Assembly: GCA_938036155.1 (NCBI GenBank)
Contig: CALHPA010000002.1
Span: forward strand, 56,822-120,821
Direction of reading: 5' to 3'
DNA: 64,000 nucleotides
Source of the DNA: an uncultured bacterium
Lineage (GTDB): Bacteria; Patescibacteriota; Saccharimonadia; Saccharimonadales; Saccharimonadaceae
Positions 50,773 through 60,758 of the stretch are shown here, in pieces (position 1 is the first letter of the stretch; each line of letters opens with the position of its first letter). The translations under genes and the position numbers were made by a program. The notes beneath the pieces are model-generated. The model did not search any database, was not told the origin of the DNA, and was given only the letters and a program-made list of their open reading frames with translations.

Positions 50773-51786
50773 ATGGCTATTGAAAGAATTATTGATGCAA
50801 ACTTACACGATGATGAACCACAAGAGCAGCAAGTGGAAATTTCTTTACGCCCAACAAATTTTGATGAATATGTTGGCCAAGATCGATTGAAGAAAAACTT
50901 AAAACTTGCGATTGAGGCTTCAAAAAAGCGCGGTGAAAATATTGATCATGTGCTTCTTTATGGTCCACCGGGATTGGGAAAAACTACAATGGCGAATGTG
51001 ATTGCGCGTGAAATGGGCGCAAATATTCGAATTACATCTGGCCCAGCAATTGAAAAAGCTGGTGATTTGGCTTCGATTGTAACAAATTTACAAGATGGTG
51101 ATATTCTCTTTATTGACGAAATTCACCGAATGCCACGTGCTGTTGAAGAAATTCTGTATTCAGCGATGGAAGATTTTAAACTTGATATTGTAATTGGTAA
51201 GGGTCCAGCAGCGCGCTCGGTTCGGCTAGATTTGCCACATTTTACGGTTATTGGAGCAACTACTAGAACAGGAAGTTTGGCAGCACCACTTCGGGACCGT
51301 TTTGGTCATATTTATAGATTGGAATTTTATACTCCCGAAGAGATTTCGAAAATTATTTTACGTTCAAGCAAGATTTTAGGAAGTAAAATTCAAGATGAAG
51401 CTTCGAAAATTCTATCAACAAGAGCAAGGCTAACTCCACGAATTGCAAACCGAATTTTAAAGCGGGTTCGTGATTATGCTGATGTTAATGGTGATGGGAT
51501 TATTGATTCGAAAACTGCTCAAAATGCTTTAAAAATGCTTGAAATTGATGAACTAGGGCTTGATGCAGCAGATAGAAATCTATTGAATTCAGTGATTGAA
51601 AATTACGGAACTCGGCCAGTTGGCTTAAATACAATGGCAGCATTAACTGGTGACGAAACCGCAACAATCGAAGATTTTTATGAACCATATTTAATGCAGA
51701 TTGGTTTTTTGCAACGAACTCCTCGTGGAAGAATTATTACTAAAAAAGCATTCGAACATTTAGGAAAGGAATTTAAAGATGAATGA
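50773..51786 (+). CDS. ruvB: Holliday junction DNA helicase motor RuvB
   Basis: RuvB is the hexameric AAA+ motor for branch migration. The 337-residue protein has [19 protein letters not shown], Walker [11 protein letters not shown], Walker [11 protein letters not shown], sensor ATTRTG and the C-terminal winged helix ([16 protein letters not shown]). TATAAT (50760-50765, extended TGG) lies 7 nt before the ATG, so the mRNA is probably leaderless. The next gene overlaps it by 8 bp. Confidence 0.97.
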   Translation: MAIERIIDANLHDDEPQEQQVEISLRPTNFDEYVGQDRLKKNLKLAIEASKKRGENIDHVLLYGPPGLGKTTMANVIAREMGANIRITSGPAIEKAGDLASIVTNLQDGDILFIDEIHRMPRAVEEILYSAMEDFKLDIVIGKGPAARSVRLDLPHFTVIGATTRTGSLAAPLRDRFGHIYRLEFYTPEEISKIILRSSKILGSKIQDEASKILSTRARLTPRIANRILKRVRDYADVNGDGIIDSKTAQNALKMLEIDELGLDAADRNLLNSVIENYGTRPVGLNTMAALTGDETATIEDFYEPYLMQIGFLQRTPRGRIITKKAFEHLGKEFKDE

Positions 51787-52528
51787 TAAGCAAAGCTTGG
51801 CTCAAAAATTTGAAGAAAAAATAGTTCAAAATAGTCAGGATTTAACTTTCGAAAGTAACTTAGGAGCTCCAATTAAGGTTCAGCCAGTTATGGAAGTTGA
51901 AGTTCCTGTTGGCGATCCGCGTGTAATTAAGGCTCGCCACGATCGATCGGTAAGAACCTATCCAGATATCACGGTTGATGAAGATGAATATGTGGTTCTC
52001 TCGATGCGACGTCATTCTCTTGGTTATCTTTTGAATATTATTTTTAGTGCGTTTATTGGTGTTTTGCTAATTAGCGCGTGGATCATTATCTGTTTTATGC
52101 CGAATCCGCTGCCGATTCCTGAAAATTTTAAACCGCAAATTTCTTTGATTTTTGGTTCAATTACGCTACTTTTAATCATATTAACTTATGTTAATTATGT
52201 TGTATATCGAGCAAATCGATTTGTGATTACGAATGAGCGTGCAATTCAATGGATTTCGAATACGATTATGAGCCAAAAAAAGCAGGTAATTAACCTCGAA
52301 TCAATTGAAGATATATCTTATTCTCGAGAGGGGATTTTGCAACATTTGTTTGATTATGGAACTGTTACATTGAGCACTGTTGGTGATGAATCAACTTACA
52401 CTTTTCCATTTTCGCCGAATCCAGACAAAAAAGCGGAATTTTTAAGTGACATTGTTGAAGCGGCTCGCGAAAATCAAATGCTTTCTGATAAACTTTTTGA
52501 AGAAGGCGTAAAAATGAGCGTAAAGTAA
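51779..52528 (+). CDS. Membrane protein with bacterial PH-like domain
   Basis: The 249-residue protein has a hydrophilic N-terminus (about 1-85), two membrane helices (about 87-112 and 122-142) and a C-terminal PH-like domain ([18 protein letters not shown], then [27 protein letters not shown]). This layout is common in uncharacterised bacterial membrane proteins. It overlaps ruvB by 8 bp and is probably translated with it, but no functional link is known. Confidence 0.78.
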   Translation: MNDKQSLAQKFEEKIVQNSQDLTFESNLGAPIKVQPVMEVEVPVGDPRVIKARHDRSVRTYPDITVDEDEYVVLSMRRHSLGYLLNIIFSAFIGVLLISAWIIICFMPNPLPIPENFKPQISLIFGSITLLLIILTYVNYVVYRANRFVITNERAIQWISNTIMSQKKQVINLESIEDISYSREGILQHLFDYGTVTLSTVGDESTYTFPFSPNPDKKAEFLSDIVEAARENQMLSDKLFEEGVKMSVK

Positions 52529-52529
52529 T

Positions 52530-52564
52530 AAAAAACGGCTTTCGAAAATTTGTAAGCCGTTTTA
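52530..52564. terminator. Bidirectional terminator, PH-domain gene and pseudopilin
   Basis: An AAAACGGCTT / AAGCCGTTTT hairpin with T-rich ends. Confidence 0.85.
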
Positions 52565-52570
52565 AAATAT

Positions 52571-52960
52571 TTAGTTTCGAGATTTTTTAATAAAATCACC
52601 TTCTTTTTCTAATTTTGCTCGAAGTGTGAATTTTTTACATTTACCGTTTTCGCAGTCAGTTGGTTCATAGTGATATTCACTCTTCTCTTCATTAATTAAA
52701 ATTCCAGAAGGGTCAGTTAGAAGATTTGGTTCAATCCCTTTAACAGCATCTTCATTGATTTTTTCAGGGTAGTAACCGTTTTTCTTGTAATAAACTTCTT
52801 CTAAATTATAGTAAATTTCATTAATTGAAAGTTTTCGAATTTGATCGCGTTGAACTGCGAGAAGCTCAAATCTTTGCATTGTAAAAATTACACCAACGAC
52901 GATTAAAAATATAATTACAACACAAATTTCAATAACTGTAAAACCAGATTTTTTCTTCAT
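52571..52960 (-). CDS. Type IV pilin-like (pseudopilin) protein
   Basis: The 129-residue protein has the prepilin signal KKKSG-FTVIE: a short basic leader, cleavage after Gly, and Glu at position 5 of the mature protein. A hydrophobic helix (to about 28) and a small globular domain with two cysteines (CENGKC) follow. Prepilin peptidases process such proteins for type IV pili or DNA-uptake pseudopili. TATAAT lies about 10 nt before the ATG. No other pilus gene is adjacent; the PilB-like gene is 3 kb away. Confidence 0.85.
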   Translation of the reverse strand: MKKKSGFTVIEICVVIIFLIVVGVIFTMQRFELLAVQRDQIRKLSINEIYYNLEEVYYKKNGYYPEKINEDAVKGIEPNLLTDPSGILINEEKSEYHYEPTDCENGKCKKFTLRAKLEKEGDFIKKSRN

Positions 52961-53088
52961 ATATTTTTATTATATCACAATTTATTTTTTTGGTCTAATC
53001 AGTTTGAATTTGTTAGAAAAGTATGATAAAATTTGTTTTATTACTATTTTAAAAATTAGTAAAGTAAAATTAGGGGGGGTGAAGAAAA

Positions 53089-53265
53089 ATGATTAAAATT
53101 CCAATCGGTAAAGATGCTGATGGTAATACAGTTTGCGTTAACTTTATACAATTAGACCCAAGATTTGGTACTCTTACTAATAAAACATTAGCTGCAATCC
53201 AAACTGAAATTATAAAAGAGGAACGCAAAGAATTAGCAAAACAGAAGGGTGCGATAGTTTTTTAA
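53089..53265 (+). CDS. Small hypothetical protein, 58 aa
   Basis: A 58-residue frame starts at ATG 53089, with a strong AGGGGGGGTG site 7 nt upstream, and begins MIKIPIGKDADGNTVCVNF. It is hydrophilic with a lysine-rich C-terminal helix (EERKELAKQKG) and one cysteine. No family is recognised. A terminator follows at 53271-53295, so it is independent of recA. Confidence 0.65.
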   Translation: MIKIPIGKDADGNTVCVNFIQLDPRFGTLTNKTLAAIQTEIIKEERKELAKQKGAIVF

Positions 53266-53270
53266 TTATT

Positions 53271-53295
53271 TTTAAGGTTCACTTTGAGCCTTTTT
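53271..53295 (+). terminator. Terminator of the 58-aa gene
   Basis: An AAGGTTC / GAGCCTT hairpin (one G-U pair) with a T-run. Confidence 0.75.
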
Positions 53296-53313
53296 CTTTT
53301 TCAAAAAATAACC

Positions 53314-53342
53314 TTGAACATTTTGCTAAAAAATGTTAAAAT
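53314..53342 (+). promoter_or_regulatory. recA promoter
   Basis: TTGAAC (53314-53319), a 17 bp spacer and TAAAAT (53337-53342). No recognisable LexA box was seen around it. Confidence 0.75.
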
Positions 53343-53370
53343 AAAGATATTATTTTAAGGAGAAAATTTT

Positions 53371-54432
53371 ATGGCTAAAGCAAAAAAAACAGATACAGGA
53401 ATGGCTGAAGATGGTAAAAAACAAGCGCTAGATTTGGCGATTGCACAAATTTCGAAACAGTTTGGTGATGGTTCAATTATGAAACTTGGTGAAAATCATA
53501 AAGTTGATGTTGAACTTCTACCTTCAGGGTGTTTAAGTTTAGATATTGCGCTTGGAGGTGGTTATCCTAAAGGGCGAATTATTGAAATTTATGGACCAGA
53601 AAGTTCAGGAAAAACCACTTTAACGCTTCATGCAATTGCTGAAATTCAAAAACAAGGTGGAACAGCGGCATTTATTGATGCTGAGCATGCGCTTGATCCA
53701 GCTTATGCGCGCAAGCTTGGTGTCGATACTGAAAACTTGCTTGTTGCACAACCTGATAATGGTGAACAAGCACTTGAAATTACTGAAACTTTAGTGCGTT
53801 CAAATGCAGTCGATTTAATTGTTGTTGACTCAGTTGCAGCTCTTGTTCCGCAGGCTGAAATTGATGGAGATATGGGTGATGCGCATATGGGTCTTCAAGC
53901 TCGTTTAATGTCGCAAGCGCTTCGAAAACTTACTGGAATTATTAATAAATCTAAAGCAACGGTAATTTTCATTAACCAAATTCGAATGAAAATTGGTGTG
54001 ATGTTTGGAAATCCTGAAACTACAACTGGTGGTAACGCGCTTAAATTCTATGCTTCGGTTCGTGCTGATATTCGCCGAATAGCTCAGATTAAAAGCGGTG
54101 ATGATATAATTGGAAACCGTACAAAGGTTAAAATTGTGAAAAATAAGATTGCCGCACCGTTCCGAGTTGCCGAATTTGACATTATGTATAATGAGGGGAT
54201 TTCAAAAACTGGAGATATCATAGATCTAGCGGTTGAACATGAAATTTTAGGAAAATCTGGTGCATTCTATAAATATAATGACCAAAATATTGGTCAAGGT
54301 CGTGAAAATGCTAAGAAATATTTACTTGAAAACCCAGATGTAATGGCTGAAATTGACGCTAAAGTTCGAGCAAAAATTCGTGGTGAAGAATTTATCGAAG
54401 AAACTCCAAGCGAAGAAAAAACTGAAGAATAA
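53371..54432 (+). CDS. recA: Recombinase RecA
   Basis: RecA forms filaments on single-stranded DNA and drives strand exchange. The 353-residue protein has Walker [15 protein letters not shown], Walker [13 protein letters not shown], the loop [16 protein letters not shown] and [15 protein letters not shown]. Its acidic C-terminal tail ([11 protein letters not shown]) is usual. AAGGAG is 8 nt upstream of the ATG. recX follows after 43 bp. Confidence 0.98.
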   Translation: MAKAKKTDTGMAEDGKKQALDLAIAQISKQFGDGSIMKLGENHKVDVELLPSGCLSLDIALGGGYPKGRIIEIYGPESSGKTTLTLHAIAEIQKQGGTAAFIDAEHALDPAYARKLGVDTENLLVAQPDNGEQALEITETLVRSNAVDLIVVDSVAALVPQAEIDGDMGDAHMGLQARLMSQALRKLTGIINKSKATVIFINQIRMKIGVMFGNPETTTGGNALKFYASVRADIRRIAQIKSGDDIIGNRTKVKIVKNKIAAPFRVAEFDIMYNEGISKTGDIIDLAVEHEILGKSGAFYKYNDQNIGQGRENAKKYLLENPDVMAEIDAKVRAKIRGEEFIEETPSEEKTEE

Positions 54433-54439
54433 AATAATT

Positions 54440-54456
54440 ATCCCAATAAATTTGGG
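54440..54456 (+). terminator. Weak hairpin between recA and recX
   Basis: CCCAATAAATTTGGG-type hairpin without a clean T-run; it may attenuate read-through from recA to recX. Confidence 0.4.
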
Positions 54457-54475
54457 CTAATTTGATTTTAAATTT

Positions 54476-55225
54476 ATGGCGTTAGAAATTTTTAATTCAG
54501 ACGAAATTAATCAAAAAGTTAAAAAAAATAGCTTTCGAAAAAATAAAGAAAGCCTTTTTGAAGATGATTTTTTTATAATTACAGATATAAAACAGGCAGT
54601 TAAAAATCAAAACCGAGCAAATATTTTTATAAATGGAAAATATCGTTTTTCGCTAGATATTTTTCAGTTAGCTCAATTAAATATTAAAGTTGGATCTAAG
54701 TTTTCAAAAGCTGAAATCGAAAATCTTGAACAGCAGAGTGAATTTGGTAAGCTTTATGCTTTGGCTTTAAATTATTGCTTAATGAGGCCACATTCTAAAA
54801 AAGAAATTAGCGATTATTTATGGAAGAAAACTTTAAAACGAAAACTAAAAAATCGCAAAACTGGTGAGTTTTATGAAAAAAAAGGAGTTTCAAAAATATC
54901 AGTTGAACAAGTTTTAAACCGATTGATTGAAAAAAAATACATTGACGATAAAAAATTTGCTAGATTTTGGATTGAAAACCGAAATCAAAGAAAGGGTAGC
55001 TCAATCAAAAAACTGAAATCTGAATTATTTTCGAAAGGTGTTTCTTCAGACATTATCGAACAGGTTTTGGATGAATCAAATCGGAACGATGAGGATGAGA
55101 TTCAAAAAATAATCTCTAAAAAAGCTAAAAGATATACAGATGAGAAAAAACTTATTGCTTATTTAGCTCGACAAGGTTTTTCTTTTGATGAAATTAAAAA
55201 GGCGATTTCGAAAGAACAATTCTAA
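54476..55225 (+). CDS. recX: Regulatory protein RecX
   Basis: RecX limits RecA filament growth. The 249-residue protein has three-helix repeats typical of the family: ALNYCLMRPHSKKEISDYLWKK, then LNRLIEKKYIDDKKFARFWIENR and KKLKSELFSKGVSSDIIEQVL, ending LIAYLARQGFSFDEIKKAI. The N-terminal 75 residues form a strand-rich extension. It has no clear ribosome binding site. The last 4 bp overlap the end of the convergent PRC-barrel gene. Confidence 0.92.
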   Translation: MALEIFNSDEINQKVKKNSFRKNKESLFEDDFFIITDIKQAVKNQNRANIFINGKYRFSLDIFQLAQLNIKVGSKFSKAEIENLEQQSEFGKLYALALNYCLMRPHSKKEISDYLWKKTLKRKLKNRKTGEFYEKKGVSKISVEQVLNRLIEKKYIDDKKFARFWIENRNQRKGSSIKKLKSELFSKGVSSDIIEQVLDESNRNDEDEIQKIISKKAKRYTDEKKLIAYLARQGFSFDEIKKAISKEQF

Positions 55226-55779
55226 TCTCGAAAAGGATTTATATAATTTGGTACAAAATTCTGAGTTTTTTCGGCTCGTTTTTGTGGGGATTCTTCTTTT
55301 TCGTGGCGAATTGTGATAGTATCATCATTTATCGCAACAATTTGTGATCGGTGAATAGTTAGAGTTGGGTCGTTTAACGATTTTAGAAATGGTCGTTTCA
55401 CAATTAATTGTTGAACTGAAAAATCAGCCAGATTCAAACTATAATCAATTATTTTACCGATTTTTGAGCCTTTTTCATCCTCAACTTTAAGGCTTAAAAT
55501 ATCGAAATCAAGGTCGATTATTTCTTTAATTTTAATCACATCTGTTGGGAGAATAAAATCTTCACCAGAATCAATGATAAATCCAATTCTTGAAAGCTCA
55601 CGAATATCAGCAATCCGAATCAGCATTTCTTCGTTTGAAAAAGAATTAGCTTTTAATTTATAAGCTAAAATTTGTAAATTTTCAGGATCAATAATCGCAT
55701 TACCGGTTCGGGCGAGTTGTGAGCCAGTTTGTAGCCCCATAATTGGCGTGTCTAGTAATTTTGAAGCTAAAATTAACAT
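55222..55779 (-). CDS. PRC-barrel domain protein
   Basis: The 185-residue protein has a PRC-barrel-like fold in at least one segment (residues about 2-75, starting LILASKLLDTPIMGLQTG) and probably another (about 85-160, with VEDEKGSKIGKIIDYSLN). The fold occurs in RNA-processing (RimM) and sporulation proteins. A hydrophilic tail (EKEESPQKRAEKTQN) follows. No exact role can be given. The PilB-like gene lies 30 bp upstream on the same strand. Confidence 0.8.
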   Translation of the reverse strand: MLILASKLLDTPIMGLQTGSQLARTGNAIIDPENLQILAYKLKANSFSNEEMLIRIADIRELSRIGFIIDSGEDFILPTDVIKIKEIIDLDFDILSLKVEDEKGSKIGKIIDYSLNLADFSVQQLIVKRPFLKSLNDPTLTIHRSQIVAINDDTITIRHEKEESPQKRAEKTQNFVPNYINPFRD

Positions 55780-55809
55780 AATTATTTATAATTCTAACAA
55801 ATTATTGTT

Positions 55810-57084
55810 TTAAAATCCAGTTTTTCGCATTAATTCTGGTAGGATTGTTTCATTTTGTAGAACTTTCGCTAAGCCGTCTAATTTCATATTTTTAAAATTA
55901 TTTGCTGAAAGAATTTCTTCAATTTCAACTGAAGTTGGTTTAATTTGAATTAAATTTTTAATTTCTTTTGAAATTTCGCCATTAATTAAGCTTAAAACTT
56001 CAAAAATTGCAGTATTTCCAGAAAAAGCTAATTCATAATTCTCTTTTTTTCGAATAATTGGTAATTCTAAAATAGTGTTTGAGGAGGTTGAGAGCTTGTT
56101 TTTTGGATGAACTTTATCGCGAAAATCTTTTTCTAATTGATGGATTTTTGCTCCCGTAATTTTGAATTCCTGTAGAATCAGTGAAGATTCTTCTTTTGAG
56201 ATTTTAGTTTTTGAAATTGCTTTTTTCGAAACAATACGAATTAAGGTTTGTGAAATCATTCCTAAAACATTTGCACTAATCAAGAATGGTTCAATCCCAA
56301 GATAATTTAGAAATGGGATAATTTCACTTATTTTTTGAACTGGGAGGCTGGCAATAATAAATTTTCCTCGCATTGAAGCATCAAAAATAAGCTCAGCAGT
56401 TTTTGAATCTTTTAGGTTATCGATGTATAAAATATCAGGATTTTGGCTTAGAGCTGACTTAACCATTTCAAGATAATCTAAGCCAATTCTAGGGTTAATT
56501 TCGGTCTGGTTAATTCCTGGAATGGTTTTTTCGATGTGTTTTTCAATTGTAACAATATTTTTTTCGCTCGAATTTAATTCATTTAAAATTGAGAAATTGG
56601 TTGTGTTATTTCCTTCGCCAATTGTAAAAATGATTCCACGCGGTTGGCGCAAAATTTGTTGAATTTGCTGTAAGTTTTCGCCCCAAAGCCCAATTTCATT
56701 AAGTTTTCTAACACTTTTTCGGGCTCGAATCAATCTTAGGGTAACTTTCTCGCCCAAAAAAACTGGAGTTGTGGAGATTCGAATCCGAGCTTCTCCGTGT
56801 TGAACTGTAGCGGATTGTGGAAAAGTTCTTTCGCTAAAATTTAAACCACCAAGATGTTTGAAATATTTAGCTAATTTTGGCAAAAAATCTTTCGAAAATT
56901 CATTAACGGTTTTTAAAACGCCGTTAATTCGAAAACGGACCAAAGTTGAATCTTCTCTTGGTTCAATATGAACATCAGTCGCATGCAGATTTAGGGCATT
57001 TTCAATAATGCTTTCGGCTGCAAATTTAACTGAATTTTCGAACTTAATCTCTTTAATTTTCGAAATTTTCCCACCTTCTTTCAT
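55810..57084 (-). CDS. PilB/GspE-like protein with degenerate P-loop
   Basis: The 424-residue protein follows the PilB/GspE ATPase plan: ATDVHIEPREDSTLVRFRI, an HGEARIRISTTPVFLGEKVTLRLI segment, LNEIGLW, and QNPDILYIDNLKD in the Walker B position. The Walker A site is GEGNNTT (about residue 153) instead of GPTGSGKTT, so the essential lysine is missing. The four zinc-binding cysteines of GspE/PilB are also absent. The N-terminal domain is absent too. ATP hydrolysis is unlikely unless by a different mechanism, so it may be a pseudoenzyme subunit. TAAAAT (57097-57092) lies 7 nt before the ATG, so it is probably leaderless. Confidence 0.82.
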   Translation of the reverse strand: MKEGGKISKIKEIKFENSVKFAAESIIENALNLHATDVHIEPREDSTLVRFRINGVLKTVNEFSKDFLPKLAKYFKHLGGLNFSERTFPQSATVQHGEARIRISTTPVFLGEKVTLRLIRARKSVRKLNEIGLWGENLQQIQQILRQPRGIIFTIGEGNNTTNFSILNELNSSEKNIVTIEKHIEKTIPGINQTEINPRIGLDYLEMVKSALSQNPDILYIDNLKDSKTAELIFDASMRGKFIIASLPVQKISEIIPFLNYLGIEPFLISANVLGMISQTLIRIVSKKAISKTKISKEESSLILQEFKITGAKIHQLEKDFRDKVHPKNKLSTSSNTILELPIIRKKENYELAFSGNTAIFEVLSLINGEISKEIKNLIQIKPTSVEIEEILSANNFKNMKLDGLAKVLQNETILPELMRKTGF

Positions 57085-57140
57085 TGTTTAAATTTTAACA
57101 TAATCGATTTAAAAACGCAAGTGTGGTAAAATAAATTTAT

Positions 57141-58022
57141 ATGAAGAAAATAGTCGTGGCAGTTTCTGGTGGCGTGGATTCGGTGTTTTTGCTAGATTTT
57201 TTAGTGCGATTTTTTCGAAATAAAAATGGGCAAAAATGGCTTGAAGAAAACTTAATTGTTGCGCATTTTGAGCATGGAATTCGCGGAAAAGAAAGTCAAG
57301 AAGACTGTGAATTTGTTCGAAGATTAGCAGAAAAAGATAGATTGAAGTTTGAATTTGAGCATGGTAATTTAGGTGAAAATTCAAGTGAAGAACAAGCTAG
57401 AAATGCTCGGTATGCTTTTTTGCGAAAAATTGCTAAGCGCGAAAATGCCATAATTTTTACGGCGCATCATAAAAATGATTTGGCTGAAACTTTTGCATTA
57501 AATTTGGCGCGTGGTGGTGGTTGGCGAGCGATTGCTTGCCTTGATTCGCCAGATATTGAACGGCCATTTTTGCGATTTTCAAAATTAGAAATTCTAAAAA
57601 TGGCAAAGCAACAAGGTTTAATTTGGCGAGAAGATTCAACTAATTTTAGTCAAAAATATGCACGCAATCGGATTCGAAAAACTTTGAATTTTAGTGAAAA
57701 AGATTTGGATTCTATTTTTAAAATTTGGCAAAGGCAAATTGAACTTCGCCGTGAAATTGAAAAAATAACTCAAGAAATTTTGTTTGAAATTGGTAATGGA
57801 CAGAAATTTGAACGAGAGTTTTTTTGCACGAATTCAGATGAAGTTTGCTATGAAATCCTGCGTGAAATTATAATTCGTCAATCTGGAAAAATTCCGCTTT
57901 CAAAACAAGTTTGGAATTTATTGCATGCAATTCGAACTTTTAAAAATAGATCAAAAACACAAATTTTAGGTGGGCATGAAGTTATGATTTCTAAAAATCA
58001 CTGGAGCTTTTATATTGACTAA
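57141..58022 (+). CDS. tilS: tRNA(Ile)-lysidine synthase
   Basis: TilS converts C34 of tRNA-Ile2 to lysidine so that it reads AUA. The 293-residue protein has the PP-loop VAVSGGVDSVFLLDF at the N-terminus, the family segment VAHFEHGIRGKESQEDCEFVR, and RYAFLRKIAKR. It is of the short type with a reduced C-terminal domain. TAAAAT (57127-57132) lies 8 nt before the ATG, with no ribosome binding site. The promoter region is shared with the divergent PilB-like gene. Confidence 0.92.
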   Translation: MKKIVVAVSGGVDSVFLLDFLVRFFRNKNGQKWLEENLIVAHFEHGIRGKESQEDCEFVRRLAEKDRLKFEFEHGNLGENSSEEQARNARYAFLRKIAKRENAIIFTAHHKNDLAETFALNLARGGGWRAIACLDSPDIERPFLRFSKLEILKMAKQQGLIWREDSTNFSQKYARNRIRKTLNFSEKDLDSIFKIWQRQIELRREIEKITQEILFEIGNGQKFEREFFCTNSDEVCYEILREIIIRQSGKIPLSKQVWNLLHAIRTFKNRSKTQILGGHEVMISKNHWSFYID

Positions 58023-58079
58023 ATATTTAATTTATGGTATAATTTAGGTGTAATCATATTTTTTAGGGGGTGCAACAAA

Positions 58080-58802
58080 ATGGTTAAGTACGATCATGAA
58101 AAAGCTAATGAATATTTCGAGAGATCGAAATATAAAAAGCTCGAAGAAATTATTAGCCATGCTGATATTGAGAAAATGTCGGCAAAGGAGATAGTCCAAT
58201 TAATTGCTTTTAAAGCTTTAGTTCAACAAAAGCTTTACAGTATTTATTGGTCTGATGAAGTGGTTAAACTAGTAATATTAGCTTTAGAAAAAGCTGATGT
58301 TAAAGAACGCCGATATTTTGAAGCAAAATTGTTGCGCAATGAGGCTCAGATTATCATCCGCAATAAAAAAGATGATAAACGCTTCAATAGAGCAATGGAG
58401 CTGCTATCTTTGGCGGATGAGTGCTTCGCTGAGCTTGAAGGCTATGAATTAGAAAGGCTTTTTGTAAAAGACGAAAAGCTTCGAACGAAATTCGAGTTTT
58501 TGAGGAATACTAAGGGACGTAAAGATATCGAACAGATAGTTAAGGAGTATAGAGTTCTTAATGGAGAGTTCGATAAATTTACTGGAGAAGTGGCTGAAAC
58601 TTGGCGGTTAAACTCTAAGTTTCATAGCTTAAGGATTATGGCCTATGGCGGCTATCCTGATGCTAAAGATTTAGGTCGGGAAGTCGCTGAAAAGTTTTAT
58701 TCTCGCGGTAATAGACTTAAAGTGCTAGCCGCGATAATATACACTCTAGGCCGAGTTGGATTCTATATTAATGAATTCTCGGCTTGGGTCAGAGGCGAAT
58801 GA
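58080..58802 (+). CDS. Hypothetical helical protein, 240 aa
   Basis: The function is unknown. The protein is soluble, charged and almost wholly helical, with a pattern like tetratricopeptide repeats (ANEYFERSKYKKLEEII, AMELLSLADECFAELEGYE). AGGGGGTG lies 7-8 nt before the ATG and an extended -10 TGGTATAAT is 45 nt upstream. A terminator follows. It is another independent single-gene unit, between tilS and ftsH. Confidence 0.72.
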   Translation: MVKYDHEKANEYFERSKYKKLEEIISHADIEKMSAKEIVQLIAFKALVQQKLYSIYWSDEVVKLVILALEKADVKERRYFEAKLLRNEAQIIIRNKKDDKRFNRAMELLSLADECFAELEGYELERLFVKDEKLRTKFEFLRNTKGRKDIEQIVKEYRVLNGEFDKFTGEVAETWRLNSKFHSLRIMAYGGYPDAKDLGREVAEKFYSRGNRLKVLAAIIYTLGRVGFYINEFSAWVRGE

Positions 58803-58807
58803 TTTAT

Positions 58808-58834
58808 GAGACTCGATTAGAGAGTCTCTTTTCT
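58808..58834 (+). terminator. Terminator of the 58080 gene
   Basis: A perfect GAGACTC / GAGTCTC stem with a T-rich tail. Confidence 0.88.
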
Positions 58835-58842
58835 TTTTTTGG

Positions 58843-58871
58843 TTGAAAACGCTTTAAAAATTTGTTAAAAT
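58843..58871 (+). promoter_or_regulatory. ftsH promoter
   Basis: TTGAAA (58843-58848), a 17 bp spacer and TAAAAT (58866-58871). Confidence 0.75.
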
Positions 58872-58899
58872 AGTAAGAGTTGAATGACCGGAAAGGAAG

Positions 58900-60756
58900 A
58901 TGATGAAAGATAAGAAAAACAATAATTTTAAGAAGCTATCTCTGAATGTTATTTTTTGGGTGGTAATTATAGCTATTTTTGGTGGAATTTGGGTGAGTCA
59001 AAATATTTTTTCAAATAAATTAAAAGAAGTTGCTATTTCAGATGTAATCTCGCGTGCTAATAAAGGTGAGATTTCGAAACTAGAAATTCAAGGAAATGAT
59101 GTAAGAATCACTAGAAAAGGTGAGAAAAGAGCTAGCGAAAAATCAGTTAAAGAAAGTGGAACGATTTATGAGCAAGGGCTTGAAAAAGGAAAGACTACTG
59201 TTGATGTAATGCCAGTTGATAACTCTTCGGAGATAATTTGGAATTTAACAGTTATGATTGTGCCGATTATTGCGATTGTAGCTTTCTTTATGTTAATTAT
59301 GCGTTCGGCAACTGGTCAAAATTCGCAAGCAATGAATTTCGGCAAATCTCGAGCAAAACTTTACGGTGAAGATAAAAAGAAGATTAAATTTGAAGATATT
59401 GCTGGAAATGAAAACGCTAAACAAGATTTATATGAAGTTGTTGATTTCTTGAAAGATCCTAAAAAATATCAAAAAATGGGTGCAAAAATCCCAAGCGGTG
59501 TTTTAATGGTTGGAAACCCAGGAACTGGTAAAACAATGTTAGCTCGTGCTGTTGCGGGTGAGGCGAAAGTTCCATTTTTCTCGATTTCAGGTTCAGAATT
59601 TATGGAAATGTTTGTTGGTGTTGGTGCTTCACGTGTGCGAGATTTGTTTTCGAAAGCAAAAAAGAATGCTCCAGCGATTATCTTTATTGATGAAATTGAT
59701 GCGGTTGGCCGAAAACGTGGCTCTGGAATGGGTGGAGGCCATGACGAACGTGAGCAAACTTTGAACCAAATTTTGGTTGAAATGGATGGTTTCGAAAAAG
59801 ATACTGGTGTTATTGTTTTGGCTGCAACCAACCGTGCTGATGTACTCGACCCAGCCCTTCTTCGACCTGGCCGATTTGACCGCCGTGTAGAAATTTCTCT
59901 TCCTGAAAGAAAAGATCGTTTAGCAATTTTAGAGGTTCATTTTAAAAATAAAAAAGTTGATGAATCTGTTGATTTAAACGCATTAGCAAAGAAAACTGCT
60001 GGTTCTGCTGGTGCCGACCTTGCGAATATTGCGAACGAAGCGGCTATTTTGGCGGCTCGAAATAACCGTGAATTAATTACTAATGAAGATTTAACTGAAG
60101 CTTTCGAAAAAGTGGCGATTGGCCCAGAACGAAAATCGAAAGTGATGAGCGATCTAGAGCGCGAAACTACAGCTTGGCATGAAGCTGGTCACGCTGTTGT
60201 TGGTCATGTTTTGCCGGATTCAGACCCAGTTCATAAGGTTACAATTATTCCGCGTGGTGGAACTGGAGGTGTTACTTGGTTCTTGCCTCCAGAAGACCGA
60301 AGTTATACAAATATTTTCGAATATAAAGATATTTTGGCGCGAGCAATGGGCGGTCGTCAAGCAGAGATGTTAATTTATGGTGAAGCTGGAATTTCAACCG
60401 GAGCATCAAGTGACCTTCGAAATGCAACTGATATTGCTCGAAATATGGTGATTGAATTTGGTATGGGTAAAGATTTACTTGACCAAGTTTTCCATGAAGA
60501 AAATTCGGGAATGTTCTTTGATAAGATGACTCGCGAGCGACCATATTCTGAAAAAACTGCTGAGAAAATTGATGCAGAAATCGCTAAATTAATTAAAGAG
60601 GCTGTTGAGCGTGCTGCTGCAATTCTTAAAGCGAATAAAAAACCGCTCAAAGAATTAACAGATGCACTTCTTGAAAAAGAAACTCTTGATGAAAAAGAAG
60701 TTGCTGAAATTTTAAAAAATGCTAAATTGCCTAAGGAAGCAAAACTTCACGATTAG
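58900..60756 (+). CDS. ftsH: ATP-dependent zinc metalloprotease FtsH
   Basis: FtsH degrades misfolded membrane and short-lived cytosolic proteins. The 618-residue protein has two membrane helices (about 15-33 and 112-133) around a small external domain. The AAA+ module has [26 protein letters not shown] and the arginine-finger segment. The zinc protease has HEAGH and a downstream Asp. Two ATGs in a row (58900, 58903) follow AAAGGAAG; the second has the better spacing. murJ begins 2 bp after the stop, so both are co-transcribed. Confidence 0.97.
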   Translation: MMKDKKNNNFKKLSLNVIFWVVIIAIFGGIWVSQNIFSNKLKEVAISDVISRANKGEISKLEIQGNDVRITRKGEKRASEKSVKESGTIYEQGLEKGKTTVDVMPVDNSSEIIWNLTVMIVPIIAIVAFFMLIMRSATGQNSQAMNFGKSRAKLYGEDKKKIKFEDIAGNENAKQDLYEVVDFLKDPKKYQKMGAKIPSGVLMVGNPGTGKTMLARAVAGEAKVPFFSISGSEFMEMFVGVGASRVRDLFSKAKKNAPAIIFIDEIDAVGRKRGSGMGGGHDEREQTLNQILVEMDGFEKDTGVIVLAATNRADVLDPALLRPGRFDRRVEISLPERKDRLAILEVHFKNKKVDESVDLNALAKKTAGSAGADLANIANEAAILAARNNRELITNEDLTEAFEKVAIGPERKSKVMSDLERETTAWHEAGHAVVGHVLPDSDPVHKVTIIPRGGTGGVTWFLPPEDRSYTNIFEYKDILARAMGGRQAEMLIYGEAGISTGASSDLRNATDIARNMVIEFGMGKDLLDQVFHEENSGMFFDKMTRERPYSEKTAEKIDAEIAKLIKEAVERAAAILKANKKPLKELTDALLEKETLDEKEVAEILKNAKLPKEAKLHD

Positions 60757-60758
60757 TT

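Noticed and set aside
55810..57084. Calling the PilB-like gene a pseudogene
   Set aside because: The frame is intact over 424 codons with a good promoter and most family motifs. Only the P-loop and cysteines are altered.
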